The notes beneath the pieces were generated by a model that saw only the letters and a program-made list of their open reading frames with translations, did not search any database and had not been told where the DNA came from. From Mycobacterium sp. 1164985.4 (GTDB lineage Bacteria; Actinomycetota; Actinomycetes; Mycobacteriales; Mycobacteriaceae), in NCBI RefSeq assembly GCF_001668575.1, contig NZ_LZMD01000037.1:1-32825 (forward strand): DNA of 32,825 bases, given 5' to 3'. Positions 6,601 through 15,986 of this stretch are shown here, in pieces. The first letter of the stretch is position 1; the number at the start of each line of letters is the position of its first letter. The translations under genes were made by a program, and so were the position numbers.

Positions 6601-8253
6601 GTGACCCCCGCCGACCTGGCCGACCTGCTCAAGACCACCGCCACCGCGGTGCTGGCCCAGCATGGACTCGACGCGTCAGCGCTGCCGGAGACCGTCACCG
6701 TTGAACGCCCCCGCAATCCCGAGCACGGCGACTACGCCACGAATCTCGCCCTTCAGCTGGGCAAGAAGGTCGGCGCCAACCCGCGCGAGCTGGCCGGCTG
6801 GCTGGCCGCGGCGCTGGCCGACACCGACGGCATCGCCGCCGCGGACGTCGCGGGCCCGGGTTTTGTGAACCTGCGCATCGAGGCCTCGGCGCAGAACGTG
6901 ATCGTCTCCGACGTCCTGGCGGCGGGTGCGGCATACGGCAACTCGGAGGCGCTCGCGGGCCAGAACATCAACCTCGAATTCGTCTCCGCCAACCCGACCG
7001 GGCCCATCCACATCGGCGGCACCCGCTGGGCCGCGGTCGGCGACGCCCTGGGCCGCCTGCTGTCCACCCAGGGCGCCGCGGTCACCCGCGAGTACTACTT
7101 CAACGACCACGGCGCACAGATCGACCGGTTCACCAATTCCCTGATCGCGGCCGCCAGGGGTGAACCGACCCCCGAGGACGGCTACGCGGGCGACTACATC
7201 AAGGACATCGCGGCGCAGGTGCTCGCCAAGGAACCCGATGCGCTGGGGCTTCCCGCCGACCAGATGCACGAGACGTTCCGCGCCATCGGTGTGGACCTGA
7301 TGTTCGCCCACATCAAGCAGTCGCTGCACGATTTCGGCACCGACTTCGACGTCTACACGCACGAAGACTCGATGCACACCTCCGGGCGCGTCGACCAGGC
7401 GATCGTGCGGCTCCGCGAAGCGGGCAGCATCTACGAGAAGGACGGCGCAACGTGGTTGCGTACCACTGATTACGGCGACGACAAGGACCGCGTCGTCATC
7501 AAGAGCGACGGCGCTCCGGCCTACGTCGCCGCCGACATCGCCTACTACCTCGACAAGCGCCAGCGCGGATTCGACCTGTGCATCTACATGCTGGGCGCCG
7601 ACCACCACGGCTACATCGCCCGCCTCAAGGCAGTAGCGGCCGCGCTGGGGGAGGACCCGGCCACGGTAGAGGTGCTCATCGGCCAGATGGTCAACCTCGT
7701 GCGCGACGGTCAACCCGTCCGGATGAGCAAGCGGGCCGGCACCGTGATCACCCTCGACGACCTGGTCGAGGCGATCGGCGTGGACGCCGCCCGGTACTCG
7801 CTGATCCGCTCGTCGGTCGACAGCCCGATCGACATCGACCTCGAGCTGTGGTCGTCGGCATCGAACGAAAACCCGGTCTACTACGTGCAATACGCACACG
7901 CACGGCTGTCCGCCCTGGCCCGCAACGCCGCCGAACTCGGTGTCGTGCCCAACGCCGACAACCTGCAACTGCTGACCCACGACAAGGAAGGCACGCTGAT
8001 CCGCAACATCGGCGAGTTCCCACGCGTGCTCAAAACGGCTGCGGCACTTCGCGAACCGCACCGCGTCTCGCGATACCTCGAGGACCTGGCGGGTGACTAT
8101 CACCGGTTCTACGACTCGTGCCGCGTGCTGCCCCAAGGTGACGAGTCGCCCAACGAACTGCACGGCGCACGTCTGGCCCTGTGCCAAGCCACCCGCCAGG
8201 TGATCGCGAACGGGCTTGGCATCCTCGGCGTTTCCGCTCCGGAGCGCATGTGA
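6601..8253 (+). CDS. argS: Arginyl-tRNA synthetase
   Basis: A class I synthetase that attaches arginine to tRNA-Arg in the cytoplasm. The GTG at 6601 gives 550 residues, the size of the M. tuberculosis protein as I recall it; the longer open frame to 6520 is not needed. N-terminal residues 1-95 form the Arg-tRNA synthetase N domain that contacts the tRNA D-loop. The HIGH signature is [10 protein letters not shown] (HIGG at 137-140). The KMSKS-like loop is RMSKRAGTV near 374. The C-terminal all-alpha anticodon domain has [12 protein letters not shown] and [12 protein letters not shown]. It is the first gene of a tight run with lysA, hom, thrC and thrB. The stop codon overlaps the lysA start, implying coupled translation. 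Confidence 0.97.
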   Translation: MTPADLADLLKTTATAVLAQHGLDASALPETVTVERPRNPEHGDYATNLALQLGKKVGANPRELAGWLAAALADTDGIAAADVAGPGFVNLRIEASAQNVIVSDVLAAGAAYGNSEALAGQNINLEFVSANPTGPIHIGGTRWAAVGDALGRLLSTQGAAVTREYYFNDHGAQIDRFTNSLIAAARGEPTPEDGYAGDYIKDIAAQVLAKEPDALGLPADQMHETFRAIGVDLMFAHIKQSLHDFGTDFDVYTHEDSMHTSGRVDQAIVRLREAGSIYEKDGATWLRTTDYGDDKDRVVIKSDGAPAYVAADIAYYLDKRQRGFDLCIYMLGADHHGYIARLKAVAAALGEDPATVEVLIGQMVNLVRDGQPVRMSKRAGTVITLDDLVEAIGVDAARYSLIRSSVDSPIDIDLELWSSASNENPVYYVQYAHARLSALARNAAELGVVPNADNLQLLTHDKEGTLIRNIGEFPRVLKTAAALREPHRVSRYLEDLAGDYHRFYDSCRVLPQGDESPNELHGARLALCQATRQVIANGLGILGVSAPERM

Positions 8254-9668
8254 TCGCCCATCCCGCCGGACCCCGGCACGCCGAAGAGGTGCACCACGCC
8301 GGTGCCCCACCGCGCCCGCAGTCACCGTCCGAGCTGCTCCTGCTCGCGCCGAACGTCTGGCCGCGCAGCACCGCCCGCGACGCCGACGGCGTGGTGTCGA
8401 TCGGCGGAGTGCCCGTGACCGACATCGCCGCGGAGTTCGGGACCCCGACGTTCGTGGTCGACGAGGACGATTTCCGGTCGCGCTGCCGCGAGATCGCCGC
8501 CGCGTTCGGTGGCGGTGAGAACGTGCGCTACGCCGCCAAGGCGTTCATGTGCACCGAGGTCGCCCGCTGGATCGCCGAGGAGGGCCTCTCGCTCGACGTG
8601 GCCAGCGGCGGTGAGATGGCCGTCGCGCTGGCCGGCGGCTTTCCCGCCGAGCGAATCGCCCTGCACGGCAACAACAAATCGGTCGCCGAGCTGACCGCCG
8701 CCGTCAAGGCCGGTATCGAGCACGTCGTGGTCGACTCGATGATCGAGATCGACCGCCTCGACGAGATCGCCGGCGCCGCTGGCGTGGTCCAGGACGTCCT
8801 GGTCCGGGTCACGGTCGGCGTCGAGGCCCACACGCACGAGTTCATCTCCACCGCGCACGAAGACCAGAAGTTCGGGCTGTCACTGGCATCCGGCGCCGCC
8901 ATGGATGCCGTGCGCCGGGTGTTCGAAACCGATCATCTTCGGCTCAAGGGTCTGCACAGCCACATCGGCTCCCAGATCTTCGACGTCGCGGGCTTCGAAA
9001 CCGCTGCGCACCGGGTGATCGGCCTGCTGCGCGATGTCGTCGCCGAGTTCGGTGTCGACAAGACCTCGCAGATGTCGATCGTCGACCTCGGCGGCGGCCT
9101 GGGCATCTCCTATCTGCCGCAGGATGATCCGCCACCCATCGCCGATCTGGCGGCCAAGCTCACCGCGATCGTTCGCGACGAGTCGGCTGCCGTCGGGCTG
9201 CCCACTCCGCGGCTGGTGGTCGAGCCGGGCCGCGCCATCGCCGGTCCCGGGACGATCACGCTCTACGAGGTCGGCACCGTCAAGGACGTCGACGTCAGCG
9301 CGACCGCGCACCGGCGGTACGTCAGCGTGGACGGCGGTATGAGCGACAACATCCGCACCTCGCTCTACGGCGCGGAATACGACGTCCGCCTGATATCGCG
9401 GCAGACCGATGCCGCGCCGGAGATTGCGCGTGTCGTCGGAAAACATTGTGAGAGCGGCGATATTGTTGTACGCGACACGTGGGTTCCCGATGACATCCGC
9501 CCCGGCGACCTATTGGGGGTCGCGGCGACGGGCGCCTACTGCTATTCGATGTCGAGCCGTTACAACCTGATCGGTCGTCCTGCCGTGGTGGCCGTGCGGG
9601 CCGGTCGAGCCCGCCTGATCTTGCGCCGGGAGACGGTCGACGACCTGCTGAGTCTGGAAGTGAGATAA
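8250..9668 (+). CDS. lysA: Diaminopimelate decarboxylase
   Basis: This PLP enzyme makes L-lysine from meso-diaminopimelate, the last step of lysine synthesis. GTG 8250 overlaps the argS stop as GTGA and gives 472 residues. A shorter start would remove about 30 residues of a poorly conserved lead ([17 protein letters not shown]) before LAPNVWPR. The alanine-racemase-like barrel carries Lys97 in YAAKAFMC, which binds PLP, followed by [18 protein letters not shown], the phosphate loop GGGLGISY and [10 protein letters not shown]. The C-terminal beta domain has [21 protein letters not shown] with the catalytic Cys, and [12 protein letters not shown]. The protein should be an active dimer. Two bases separate its stop from hom. 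Confidence 0.97.
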   Translation: MIAHPAGPRHAEEVHHAGAPPRPQSPSELLLLAPNVWPRSTARDADGVVSIGGVPVTDIAAEFGTPTFVVDEDDFRSRCREIAAAFGGGENVRYAAKAFMCTEVARWIAEEGLSLDVASGGEMAVALAGGFPAERIALHGNNKSVAELTAAVKAGIEHVVVDSMIEIDRLDEIAGAAGVVQDVLVRVTVGVEAHTHEFISTAHEDQKFGLSLASGAAMDAVRRVFETDHLRLKGLHSHIGSQIFDVAGFETAAHRVIGLLRDVVAEFGVDKTSQMSIVDLGGGLGISYLPQDDPPPIADLAAKLTAIVRDESAAVGLPTPRLVVEPGRAIAGPGTITLYEVGTVKDVDVSATAHRRYVSVDGGMSDNIRTSLYGAEYDVRLISRQTDAAPEIARVVGKHCESGDIVVRDTWVPDDIRPGDLLGVAATGAYCYSMSSRYNLIGRPAVVAVRAGRARLILRRETVDDLLSLEVR

Positions 9669-9670
9669 AG

Positions 9671-10996
9671 ATGACTAACCCTGAAAAGCCCATCGGCGTA
9701 GCGGTCCTCGGTTATGGGAACGTCGGTAGCCAGGTTGTGCGCATCATCGAGGAGAGCGCCGAGGACCTGGCCGCACGGATCGGCGCTCCGCTGGTGCTCC
9801 GGGGCGTCGGCGTCCGTCGGGTGGCCGAGGATCGGGGAATCGCCGTCGACAAACTGTCCGACAACATCGAGGAGCTCGTTTCCCGCGACGACGTCGACAT
9901 CGTCGTCGAGTTGATGGGCCCGGTCGAACCGGCGCGCAAAGCCATCCTGACGGCGCTGGAGCAGGGCAAGTCCGTGGTCACGGCTAACAAGGCGTTGATG
10001 GCGGTGTCGACGGGAGAATTGGCCCAGGCAGCCGAAAACGCTCGTGTTGATCTGTATTTCGAGGCCGCCGTTGCGGGAGCAATTCCCGTGATCCGACCGT
10101 TGACCCAGTCGCTGGCAGGGGATTCGGTGCGCCGCGTGGCAGGAATCGTCAACGGCACCACCAATTACATCCTCTCGGAAATGGACAGCACCGGCGCTGA
10201 CTACACCAGTGCCTTGGCCGACGCGAGCGCCCTCGGTTACGCCGAGGCGGACCCGACCGCCGACGTCGAGGGATACGACGCCGCGGCGAAAGCCGCGATC
10301 CTGGCCTCGATCGCGTTCCACACCCGGGTCACCGCCAATGACGTCTATCGCGAAGGCATCACCAAAGTCAGCGGCACCGACTTCGAATCCGCCAAGGCGC
10401 TCGGCTGCACCATCAAGCTGTTGGCCATCTGCGAGCGGCTGACCGGCGATCAGGGACAACAACGGGTTTCGGCGCGGGTGTACCCCGCACTGGTTCCGCT
10501 GGATCATCCGCTCGCCGCAGTCAACGGTGCGTTCAACGCGGTGGTCGTCGAGGCGGAAGCCGCGGGCCGCCTGATGTTCTACGGTCAGGGCGCGGGTGGC
10601 GCGCCCACGGCCTCGGCGGTCATGGGTGATGTCGTGATGGCGGCGCGCAACCGTGTGCAGGGCGGTCGCGGCCCGCGCGAGTCCAAGTACGCCAAGCTGC
10701 CAGTTGCCCCGATCGGCCTGATCCCGACCCGGTACTACGTGAACATGAATGTCGCCGACCGGGCCGGCGTGTTGTCCGCCGTGGCCGACGAGTTCGGTAA
10801 GCGCGACGTCAGCATCGCCCAGGTTCGGCAGGAAGGCATGGTCGACGAAGCCGGGCAGCGTTGCGGTGCTCGCGTCGTTGTGGTGACCCACCAAGCCACC
10901 GACGCCGCACTGTCGGAGACCGTGGGGGCGCTGGCCGACCTCGACGCTGTGCAGAGCATCAACAGCGTGCTGCGCATGGAAGGAACGACCGAATGA
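9671..10996 (+). CDS. hom: Homoserine dehydrogenase with ACT domain
   Basis: It reduces aspartate semialdehyde to homoserine with NAD(P)H, the branch step toward threonine, methionine and isoleucine. The 441 residues include the Rossmann motif GYGNVG at 14-19, [10 protein letters not shown] with the conserved Asn-Lys, the catalytic region [13 protein letters not shown] and [20 protein letters not shown], and a C-terminal ACT domain from about residue 355 ([18 protein letters not shown]). The ACT domain usually provides feedback inhibition by threonine. M. tuberculosis annotation calls this gene thrA. It is monofunctional, with no fused aspartate kinase. Its last bases overlap the thrC start as ATGA, implying coupled translation. 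Confidence 0.97.
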   Translation: MTNPEKPIGVAVLGYGNVGSQVVRIIEESAEDLAARIGAPLVLRGVGVRRVAEDRGIAVDKLSDNIEELVSRDDVDIVVELMGPVEPARKAILTALEQGKSVVTANKALMAVSTGELAQAAENARVDLYFEAAVAGAIPVIRPLTQSLAGDSVRRVAGIVNGTTNYILSEMDSTGADYTSALADASALGYAEADPTADVEGYDAAAKAAILASIAFHTRVTANDVYREGITKVSGTDFESAKALGCTIKLLAICERLTGDQGQQRVSARVYPALVPLDHPLAAVNGAFNAVVVEAEAAGRLMFYGQGAGGAPTASAVMGDVVMAARNRVQGGRGPRESKYAKLPVAPIGLIPTRYYVNMNVADRAGVLSAVADEFGKRDVSIAQVRQEGMVDEAGQRCGARVVVVTHQATDAALSETVGALADLDAVQSINSVLRMEGTTE

Positions 10997-12075
10997 GCGC
11001 CTCAGCGCAGACGGTGCACCAGCCCTGGCCCGGGCTGATCGCCGCATACCGGGACCGTCTCCCGGTCCAGGACAATTGGACACCAATCACCCTGCGCGAG
11101 GGCGGCACTCCGCTGCTGCCAGCCCCCGGACTGTCCGAACTGACCGGCTGCACAGTGCATCTCAAGATCGAGGGACTCAACCCGACCGGCTCGTTCAAGG
11201 ACCGCGGCATGACCATGGCCGTGACCGAGGCCGTGGGCCGCGGCCAGCAGGCGGTGCTGTGCGCGTCGACGGGCAACACATCGGCATCGGCCGCCGCCTA
11301 CGCCGCTCGGGCCGGCATCACCTGCGCGGTGCTGGTGCCGCAGGGCAAGATCGCCATGGGCAAGCTGGCGCAAGCGGTCATGCACGGCGCCAAGATCATC
11401 CAGATCGACGGCAATTTCGACGACTGCCTGGAACTGGCCCGCAAGATCACCGCCGACTTCCCGACCGTGTCGCTGGTCAACTCCGTCAACCCATACCGGA
11501 TCGAAGGACAGAAGACAGCGGCATTCGAGATCGTCGACGCGCTGGGCGTCGCGCCCGATGTGCACTCGCTGCCGGTCGGCAACGCCGGCAACATCACCGC
11601 GTACTGGAAGGGCTACACCGAATACCACCGCGACGGCGTCTCGGATCGTCTGCCGCGCATGCTGGGAACGCAGGCGGCCGGTGCGGCACCGCTGGTGCAC
11701 GGTGAGCCGGTCAAGAACCCGGAGACCATCGCGACGGCCATCCGGATCGGCTCGCCCGCATCGTGGGCCACCGCCGTGGAGGCGCAAAAGAAGTCCGACG
11801 GTCGATTCCTGGCCGCCACCGACGACGAGATCCTGTCGGCCTACCACCTGGTGGCCAGCACCGAGGGTGTGTTCGTCGAGCCTGCGTCGGCGGCCAGCAT
11901 CGCGGGTCTGCTCAAATCGATCGAAGATGGTTGGGTCGCGAAGGGTTCGACCGTCGTGTGCACGGTGACCGGCAACGGGCTCAAGGATCCGGACACCGCT
12001 CTCAAGGGCATGCCGCCGGTCATCGCGGTGCCCGTGGATCCGGTGGCCGTTGTTGAGCAACTGGGGCTGGAATAG
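10993..12075 (+). CDS. thrC: Threonine synthase
   Basis: A PLP enzyme that converts O-phosphohomoserine to threonine and phosphate. ATG 10993 overlaps the hom stop and gives 360 residues, a normal length for actinobacterial enzymes. The PLP lysine is Lys69 in [30 protein letters not shown] forms the substrate loop, [15 protein letters not shown] the PLP phosphate-binding site, and [13 protein letters not shown] lies near the end. Together with hom and thrB it completes threonine synthesis from aspartate semialdehyde. thrB begins 3 bases after its stop. No unusual features are seen. Confidence 0.97.
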   Translation: MSASAQTVHQPWPGLIAAYRDRLPVQDNWTPITLREGGTPLLPAPGLSELTGCTVHLKIEGLNPTGSFKDRGMTMAVTEAVGRGQQAVLCASTGNTSASAAAYAARAGITCAVLVPQGKIAMGKLAQAVMHGAKIIQIDGNFDDCLELARKITADFPTVSLVNSVNPYRIEGQKTAAFEIVDALGVAPDVHSLPVGNAGNITAYWKGYTEYHRDGVSDRLPRMLGTQAAGAAPLVHGEPVKNPETIATAIRIGSPASWATAVEAQKKSDGRFLAATDDEILSAYHLVASTEGVFVEPASAASIAGLLKSIEDGWVAKGSTVVCTVTGNGLKDPDTALKGMPPVIAVPVDPVAVVEQLGLE

Positions 12076-13023
<948 letters not shown>

Positions 13024-13062
13024 TCGCGCGAGAACAGCAATCACAGGAGCAACACGACACAC

Positions 13063-13146
13063 ATGTCTTTCTTGCTTCCCGTCCCGATGCGGGATATTCT
13101 CGCTGTCGTCCGGCAATCGCAGCGTCTCTACCTGCGCCGACACTAG
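13063..13146 (+). CDS. Candidate upstream ORF 1 in the rho leader (27 aa)
   Basis: ATG 13063 to TAG 13146 encodes a 27-residue peptide starting MSFLLPVPMRD and ending with a basic RLYLRRH. CAGGAG lies about 12 bases upstream, a rather long spacing for a ribosome-binding site. Third-position GC is about 70 percent, lower than in neighbouring genes. A TCCCG-ATG-CGGGA hairpin lies within it (13082-13094). It could be a leader peptide that controls rho, but no homology was recognised. Confidence 0.3.
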   Translation: MSFLLPVPMRDILAVVRQSQRLYLRRH

Positions 13147-13169
13147 GACACCACCAATTCTTCTCGTAG

Positions 13170-13310
13170 ATGACGGTTCGCCGCACACCGGCGAAGTCCG
13201 CCCATCACCGTTGCAGGGGCAATGGTGGGGCCCATGCGTTCAGTGGATGGACTGATCGCACCGAACCCCCGCACGACTCGGTCTGCGAGGGAAAGAAAGG
13301 AAATCCGTGA
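13170..13310 (+). CDS. Candidate upstream ORF 2 overlapping the rho start (46 aa)
   Basis: ATG 13170 opens a 46-codon frame starting MTVRRTPAKS. Its TGA at 13308-13310 sits inside the rho start as GTGA. This is the same 4-base overlap seen between the genes upstream. The rho ribosome-binding site (AAAGGAAA) lies within its last codons, so ribosomes translating it would strongly affect rho initiation. No ribosome-binding site precedes its ATG, and third-position GC is only about 65 percent, so coding is uncertain. A 7-bp hairpin at 13177-13195 overlaps its first codons. Confidence 0.35.
   Translation: MTVRRTPAKSAHHRCRGNGGAHAFSGWTDRTEPPHDSVCEGKKGNP
13177..13195 (+). promoter_or_regulatory. Hairpin in the rho leader
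   Basis: TTCGCCG-CACAC-CGGCGAA has perfect 7-bp arms and a 5-base loop. It lies 112 bases before the rho start. It could shape a regulated leader, but it is not followed by T residues and so is not a standard terminator. Confidence 0.4.
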
Positions 13311-15220
13311 CTGAAACGGACCTGATCACGGCTGGGGGCAGCAGCGATAGCAGCGAGTTGTCGAACCCCGTGAATTCAGACACCTCGACGTCTGCGGCGG
13401 CGGATTCGCCGAACGCCACGCCGACCGCGGAGACCGCTCCGACCGCGGACGTTGCCTCCGGCAATCGTTCCGGCTCACTGTCGACCATGGTGCTGCCCGA
13501 GCTGCGCGCCCTGGCCAAGGAAATCGGCGTCGAAGGCGCGTCCGGCATGCGCAAGGGCGAACTGGTCGCCGCGATCCGGGAACGGCGCGGCGAGTCCAAC
13601 GGCCGCGGACAGTCGTCCGCCGGTGGTGAGGCGCCGGCGACGAACGAGGCCAAGAAGGCCCAGCCCGCGAAGGACGCTTCGAAGACCGAGTCGGCCGAGA
13701 CCGGCGACTCCGACCGCTCGTCGAACACCGACACCGAACAGCAGCCCCGGCGCCGTGAGCGTCGCGGCGCGTCGCGCGGAACCGGCGCACCCGACGGCTC
13801 GGGCAACCAGAACGACAACGCCGCTCAGGACACCAAGTCCAACGAGCGCCAGAACGATCAGCCCAACAAGTCGGACGCCAAGTCCGAGGGCGATCAGCAG
13901 CAAGGCGACCAGCAGGGTGGCCAGAATCGCGGCGGCGGCAACAGCGGCAACAACAGTGACGACGACGGCGAAGGCCGCGGCGGTCGTCGGGGTCGACGAT
14001 TTCGGGACCGCAGGCGCCGTGAGCGTGGCGGAGACGGCGGTGGGGACCGCGACACCGAACTGCGCGAGGACGACGTCGTTCAGCCCGTCGCGGGCATCCT
14101 CGACGTGCTCGACAACTACGCGTTCGTCCGCACCTCCGGCTATCTGGCCGGACCCAACGATGTGTACGTCTCGATGAACATGGTGCGCAAGAACGGTCTG
14201 CGTCGCGGCGACGCCGTGACCGGTGCCGTGCGCGTGCCCAAGGACGGCGAGCAGACCAACCAGCGGCAGAAGTTCAACCCGCTGGTGCGTCTCGACACCG
14301 TCAACGGCAAGCCCGTCGACGAGGCCAAGAAGCGACCGGAGTTCAACAAGCTCACACCGCTTTACCCGAATCAGCGGCTGCGCCTGGAGACGACGACCGA
14401 AAAGCTCACCACCCGCGTCATCGACCTGATCATGCCGATCGGCAAGGGGCAGCGCGCGTTGATCGTGTCGCCGCCGAAGGCCGGTAAGACCACGATCCTC
14501 CAGGACATCGCGAACGCGATCACCACCAACAATCCGGAATGCCACCTGATGGTGGTGCTCGTCGACGAGCGTCCGGAAGAGGTGACCGACATGCAGCGCT
14601 CGGTCAAGGGCGAGGTCATCGCCTCGACGTTCGACCGGCCGCCGTCCGACCACACCCAGGCCGCCGAGCTGGCGATCGAGCGGGCCAAGCGGCTCGTCGA
14701 GCAGGGTAAGGATGTCGTCGTGCTGCTCGACTCGATCACCCGCCTCGGCCGCGCGTACAACAACGCGTCGCCGGCGTCGGGTCGCATCCTGTCCGGTGGT
14801 GTGGACTCGACTGCGCTGTATCCGCCGAAGCGGTTCCTCGGCGCAGCCCGCAACATCGAAGAGGGCGGCTCGCTGACGATTGTCGCCACCGCGATGGTGG
14901 AGACCGGGTCGACCGGTGACACGGTGATCTTCGAGGAGTTCAAGGGCACCGGCAACGCCGAGCTCAAGCTCGACCGCAAGATCGCCGAGCGGCGCGTCTT
15001 CCCGGCCGTCGACGTGAACCCCTCCGGCACCCGTAAGGACGAGTTGTTGCTCTCGCCGGACGAGTTCGCGATCGTGCACAAGCTGCGTCGTGTGCTGTCC
15101 GGGCTGGACCCGCATCAGGCCATCGACCTGTTGATGAGCCAGCTGCGCAAGACCAAGAACAATTACGAGTTCCTGGTGCAGGTCTCCAAGACCGCGCCGG
15201 GCTCGATGGACGCCGACTAG
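13307..15220 (+). CDS. rho: Transcription termination factor Rho, with long disordered insertion
   Basis: A hexameric RNA helicase that ends transcription. GTG 13307 follows AAAGGAAATCC and gives 637 residues, far more than the 419 of E. coli Rho. Residues 58-95 form the small helical N-terminal domain. Residues about 96-250 are a low-complexity insertion rich in Gln, Asn, Gly, Asp, Ser and Arg, ending in an Arg-dense stretch (230-240). Residues 255-345 form the cold-shock-like RNA-binding domain. The ATPase core has Walker A PPKAGKTT at 389-396, VDERPEEVTDM, Walker B VVVLLDS and the Q/R-loop region. The insertion is typical of actinobacterial Rho and adds RNA affinity in M. tuberculosis. The upstream ORFs suggest leader-based control. 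Confidence 0.97.
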   Translation: MTETDLITAGGSSDSSELSNPVNSDTSTSAAADSPNATPTAETAPTADVASGNRSGSLSTMVLPELRALAKEIGVEGASGMRKGELVAAIRERRGESNGRGQSSAGGEAPATNEAKKAQPAKDASKTESAETGDSDRSSNTDTEQQPRRRERRGASRGTGAPDGSGNQNDNAAQDTKSNERQNDQPNKSDAKSEGDQQQGDQQGGQNRGGGNSGNNSDDDGEGRGGRRGRRFRDRRRRERGGDGGGDRDTELREDDVVQPVAGILDVLDNYAFVRTSGYLAGPNDVYVSMNMVRKNGLRRGDAVTGAVRVPKDGEQTNQRQKFNPLVRLDTVNGKPVDEAKKRPEFNKLTPLYPNQRLRLETTTEKLTTRVIDLIMPIGKGQRALIVSPPKAGKTTILQDIANAITTNNPECHLMVVLVDERPEEVTDMQRSVKGEVIASTFDRPPSDHTQAAELAIERAKRLVEQGKDVVVLLDSITRLGRAYNNASPASGRILSGGVDSTALYPPKRFLGAARNIEEGGSLTIVATAMVETGSTGDTVIFEEFKGTGNAELKLDRKIAERRVFPAVDVNPSGTRKDELLLSPDEFAIVHKLRRVLSGLDPHQAIDLLMSQLRKTKNNYEFLVQVSKTAPGSMDAD

Positions 15221-15231
15221 ATCTCAGCGAT

Positions 15232-15274
15232 TTCGGTGCGCTAGCAGTCGCTCAGCGAGTGTTAGCGCACCGAA
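15232..15274. terminator. Bidirectional terminator-like hairpin between rho and the TetR gene
   Basis: TTCGGTGCGCTA at 15232-15243 is the exact reverse complement of TAGCGCACCGAA at 15263-15274, a 12-bp perfect stem with a 19-base loop. It fills the gap between two converging genes, so it can serve both. No T-run follows on either side. Confidence 0.6.
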
Positions 15275-15279
15275 GCCAC

Positions 15280-15918
15280 TCACTGGTAGGGATCGGCGCT
15301 CAACCCCGGCATGACATAGCGGCGCAGGTGCCGAAGCACCGCGTCGCCGTCGCTGGGATCGAGTGTCTTACCAGGCACCGTGGCAAGCGAGATCAACACG
15401 CGGGCAAGCCATTCCGATGCCTCAGTGATATCCGTGTCGGGGTGGATCTCGCCTGACTCGCGCGCGGCGACCAGGTAGCGCGACCAGAAATCGGCCAGGT
15501 CGGGCACCAGGCCCTGGACGCCGGCGCCCGCGCAGGCGGCGAATTCCTCCGGCTCGTCGATGCGCAGCTTCATCAGCAGGGCGCCCGGGTCGTCGTATGC
15601 CGTGCGCCCGTGCAGAATGCCGGCTGCGATCTGCCGATCGAGGCCTTCCACGCGTTCGAGCATCGCGTGTGCTTCGGACCAGTAGGCGTCGTTGAGCCTG
15701 ACGATCGCTGCGCCCAGCAGGGACACCTTGTCGGGGAAGTGGCGGTACAGCCAGCCGCGGGAGACGCCGGCGGTCTCGGCCACCTCGGATACGGTGGTCG
15801 CACGAATTCCTTTGGCGCGCAGGCATGTCTCGGCCGCGTCGATCAGACGATCGCGGACGTTCTTGGTGGCGGCGCCGCTCGTTACCAGGTGGACTCCTCC
15901 ATCAAACTCGCCCGCCAA
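15280..15918 (-). CDS. TetR-family transcriptional regulator
   Basis: About 212 residues. The N-terminal DNA-binding domain has RLIDAAETCLRAKGIRATTV, then the helix-turn-helix VSEVAETAGVSRGWLYRHFPDK at about residues 43-64, followed by an all-alpha ligand domain. The start is uncertain. TTG at 15918 has no ribosome-binding site, while a CTG at 15888 follows GGAGGAG at ideal spacing; both leave the DNA-binding domain whole. It is divergent from the acyl-CoA ligase, with a TGTGTC-N6-GACACA palindrome between them, so it probably represses that ligase and itself, with an acyl-CoA or related ligand. Ligand and target are inferred from position only. Confidence 0.88.
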   Translation of the reverse strand: MAGEFDGGVHLVTSGAATKNVRDRLIDAAETCLRAKGIRATTVSEVAETAGVSRGWLYRHFPDKVSLLGAAIVRLNDAYWSEAHAMLERVEGLDRQIAAGILHGRTAYDDPGALLMKLRIDEPEEFAACAGAGVQGLVPDLADFWSRYLVAARESGEIHPDTDITEASEWLARVLISLATVPGKTLDPSDGDAVLRHLRRYVMPGLSADPYQ

Positions 15919-15935
15919 TGGGCCGGTCGGAGCAT

Positions 15936-15953
15936 TGTGTCATGGTAGACACA
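15936..15953. promoter_or_regulatory. Candidate TetR operator
   Basis: TGTGTC-ATGGTA-GACACA is an 18-bp element with perfect 6-bp arms in the 68-bp gap between the divergent TetR and ligase genes. Its location is where a self-regulating TetR protein would bind. Confidence 0.55.
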
Positions 15954-15986
15954 TTCGCAAATCTGTTCACGGTCGAGAGGTGAGCC

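Noticed and set aside
6676..8325. 549-codon minus-strand open frame across argS
   Set aside because: Antisense shadow of argS, whose motifs are complete on the plus strand.
9560..11086. 508-codon minus-strand open frame across hom
   Set aside because: Antisense shadow of homoserine dehydrogenase; composition is typical of reversed high-GC codons.
13475..15115. 546-codon minus-strand open frame across rho
   Set aside because: Antisense shadow of rho; its hydrophobic segment is the reverse of the Gln/Asn/Gly-rich insertion.
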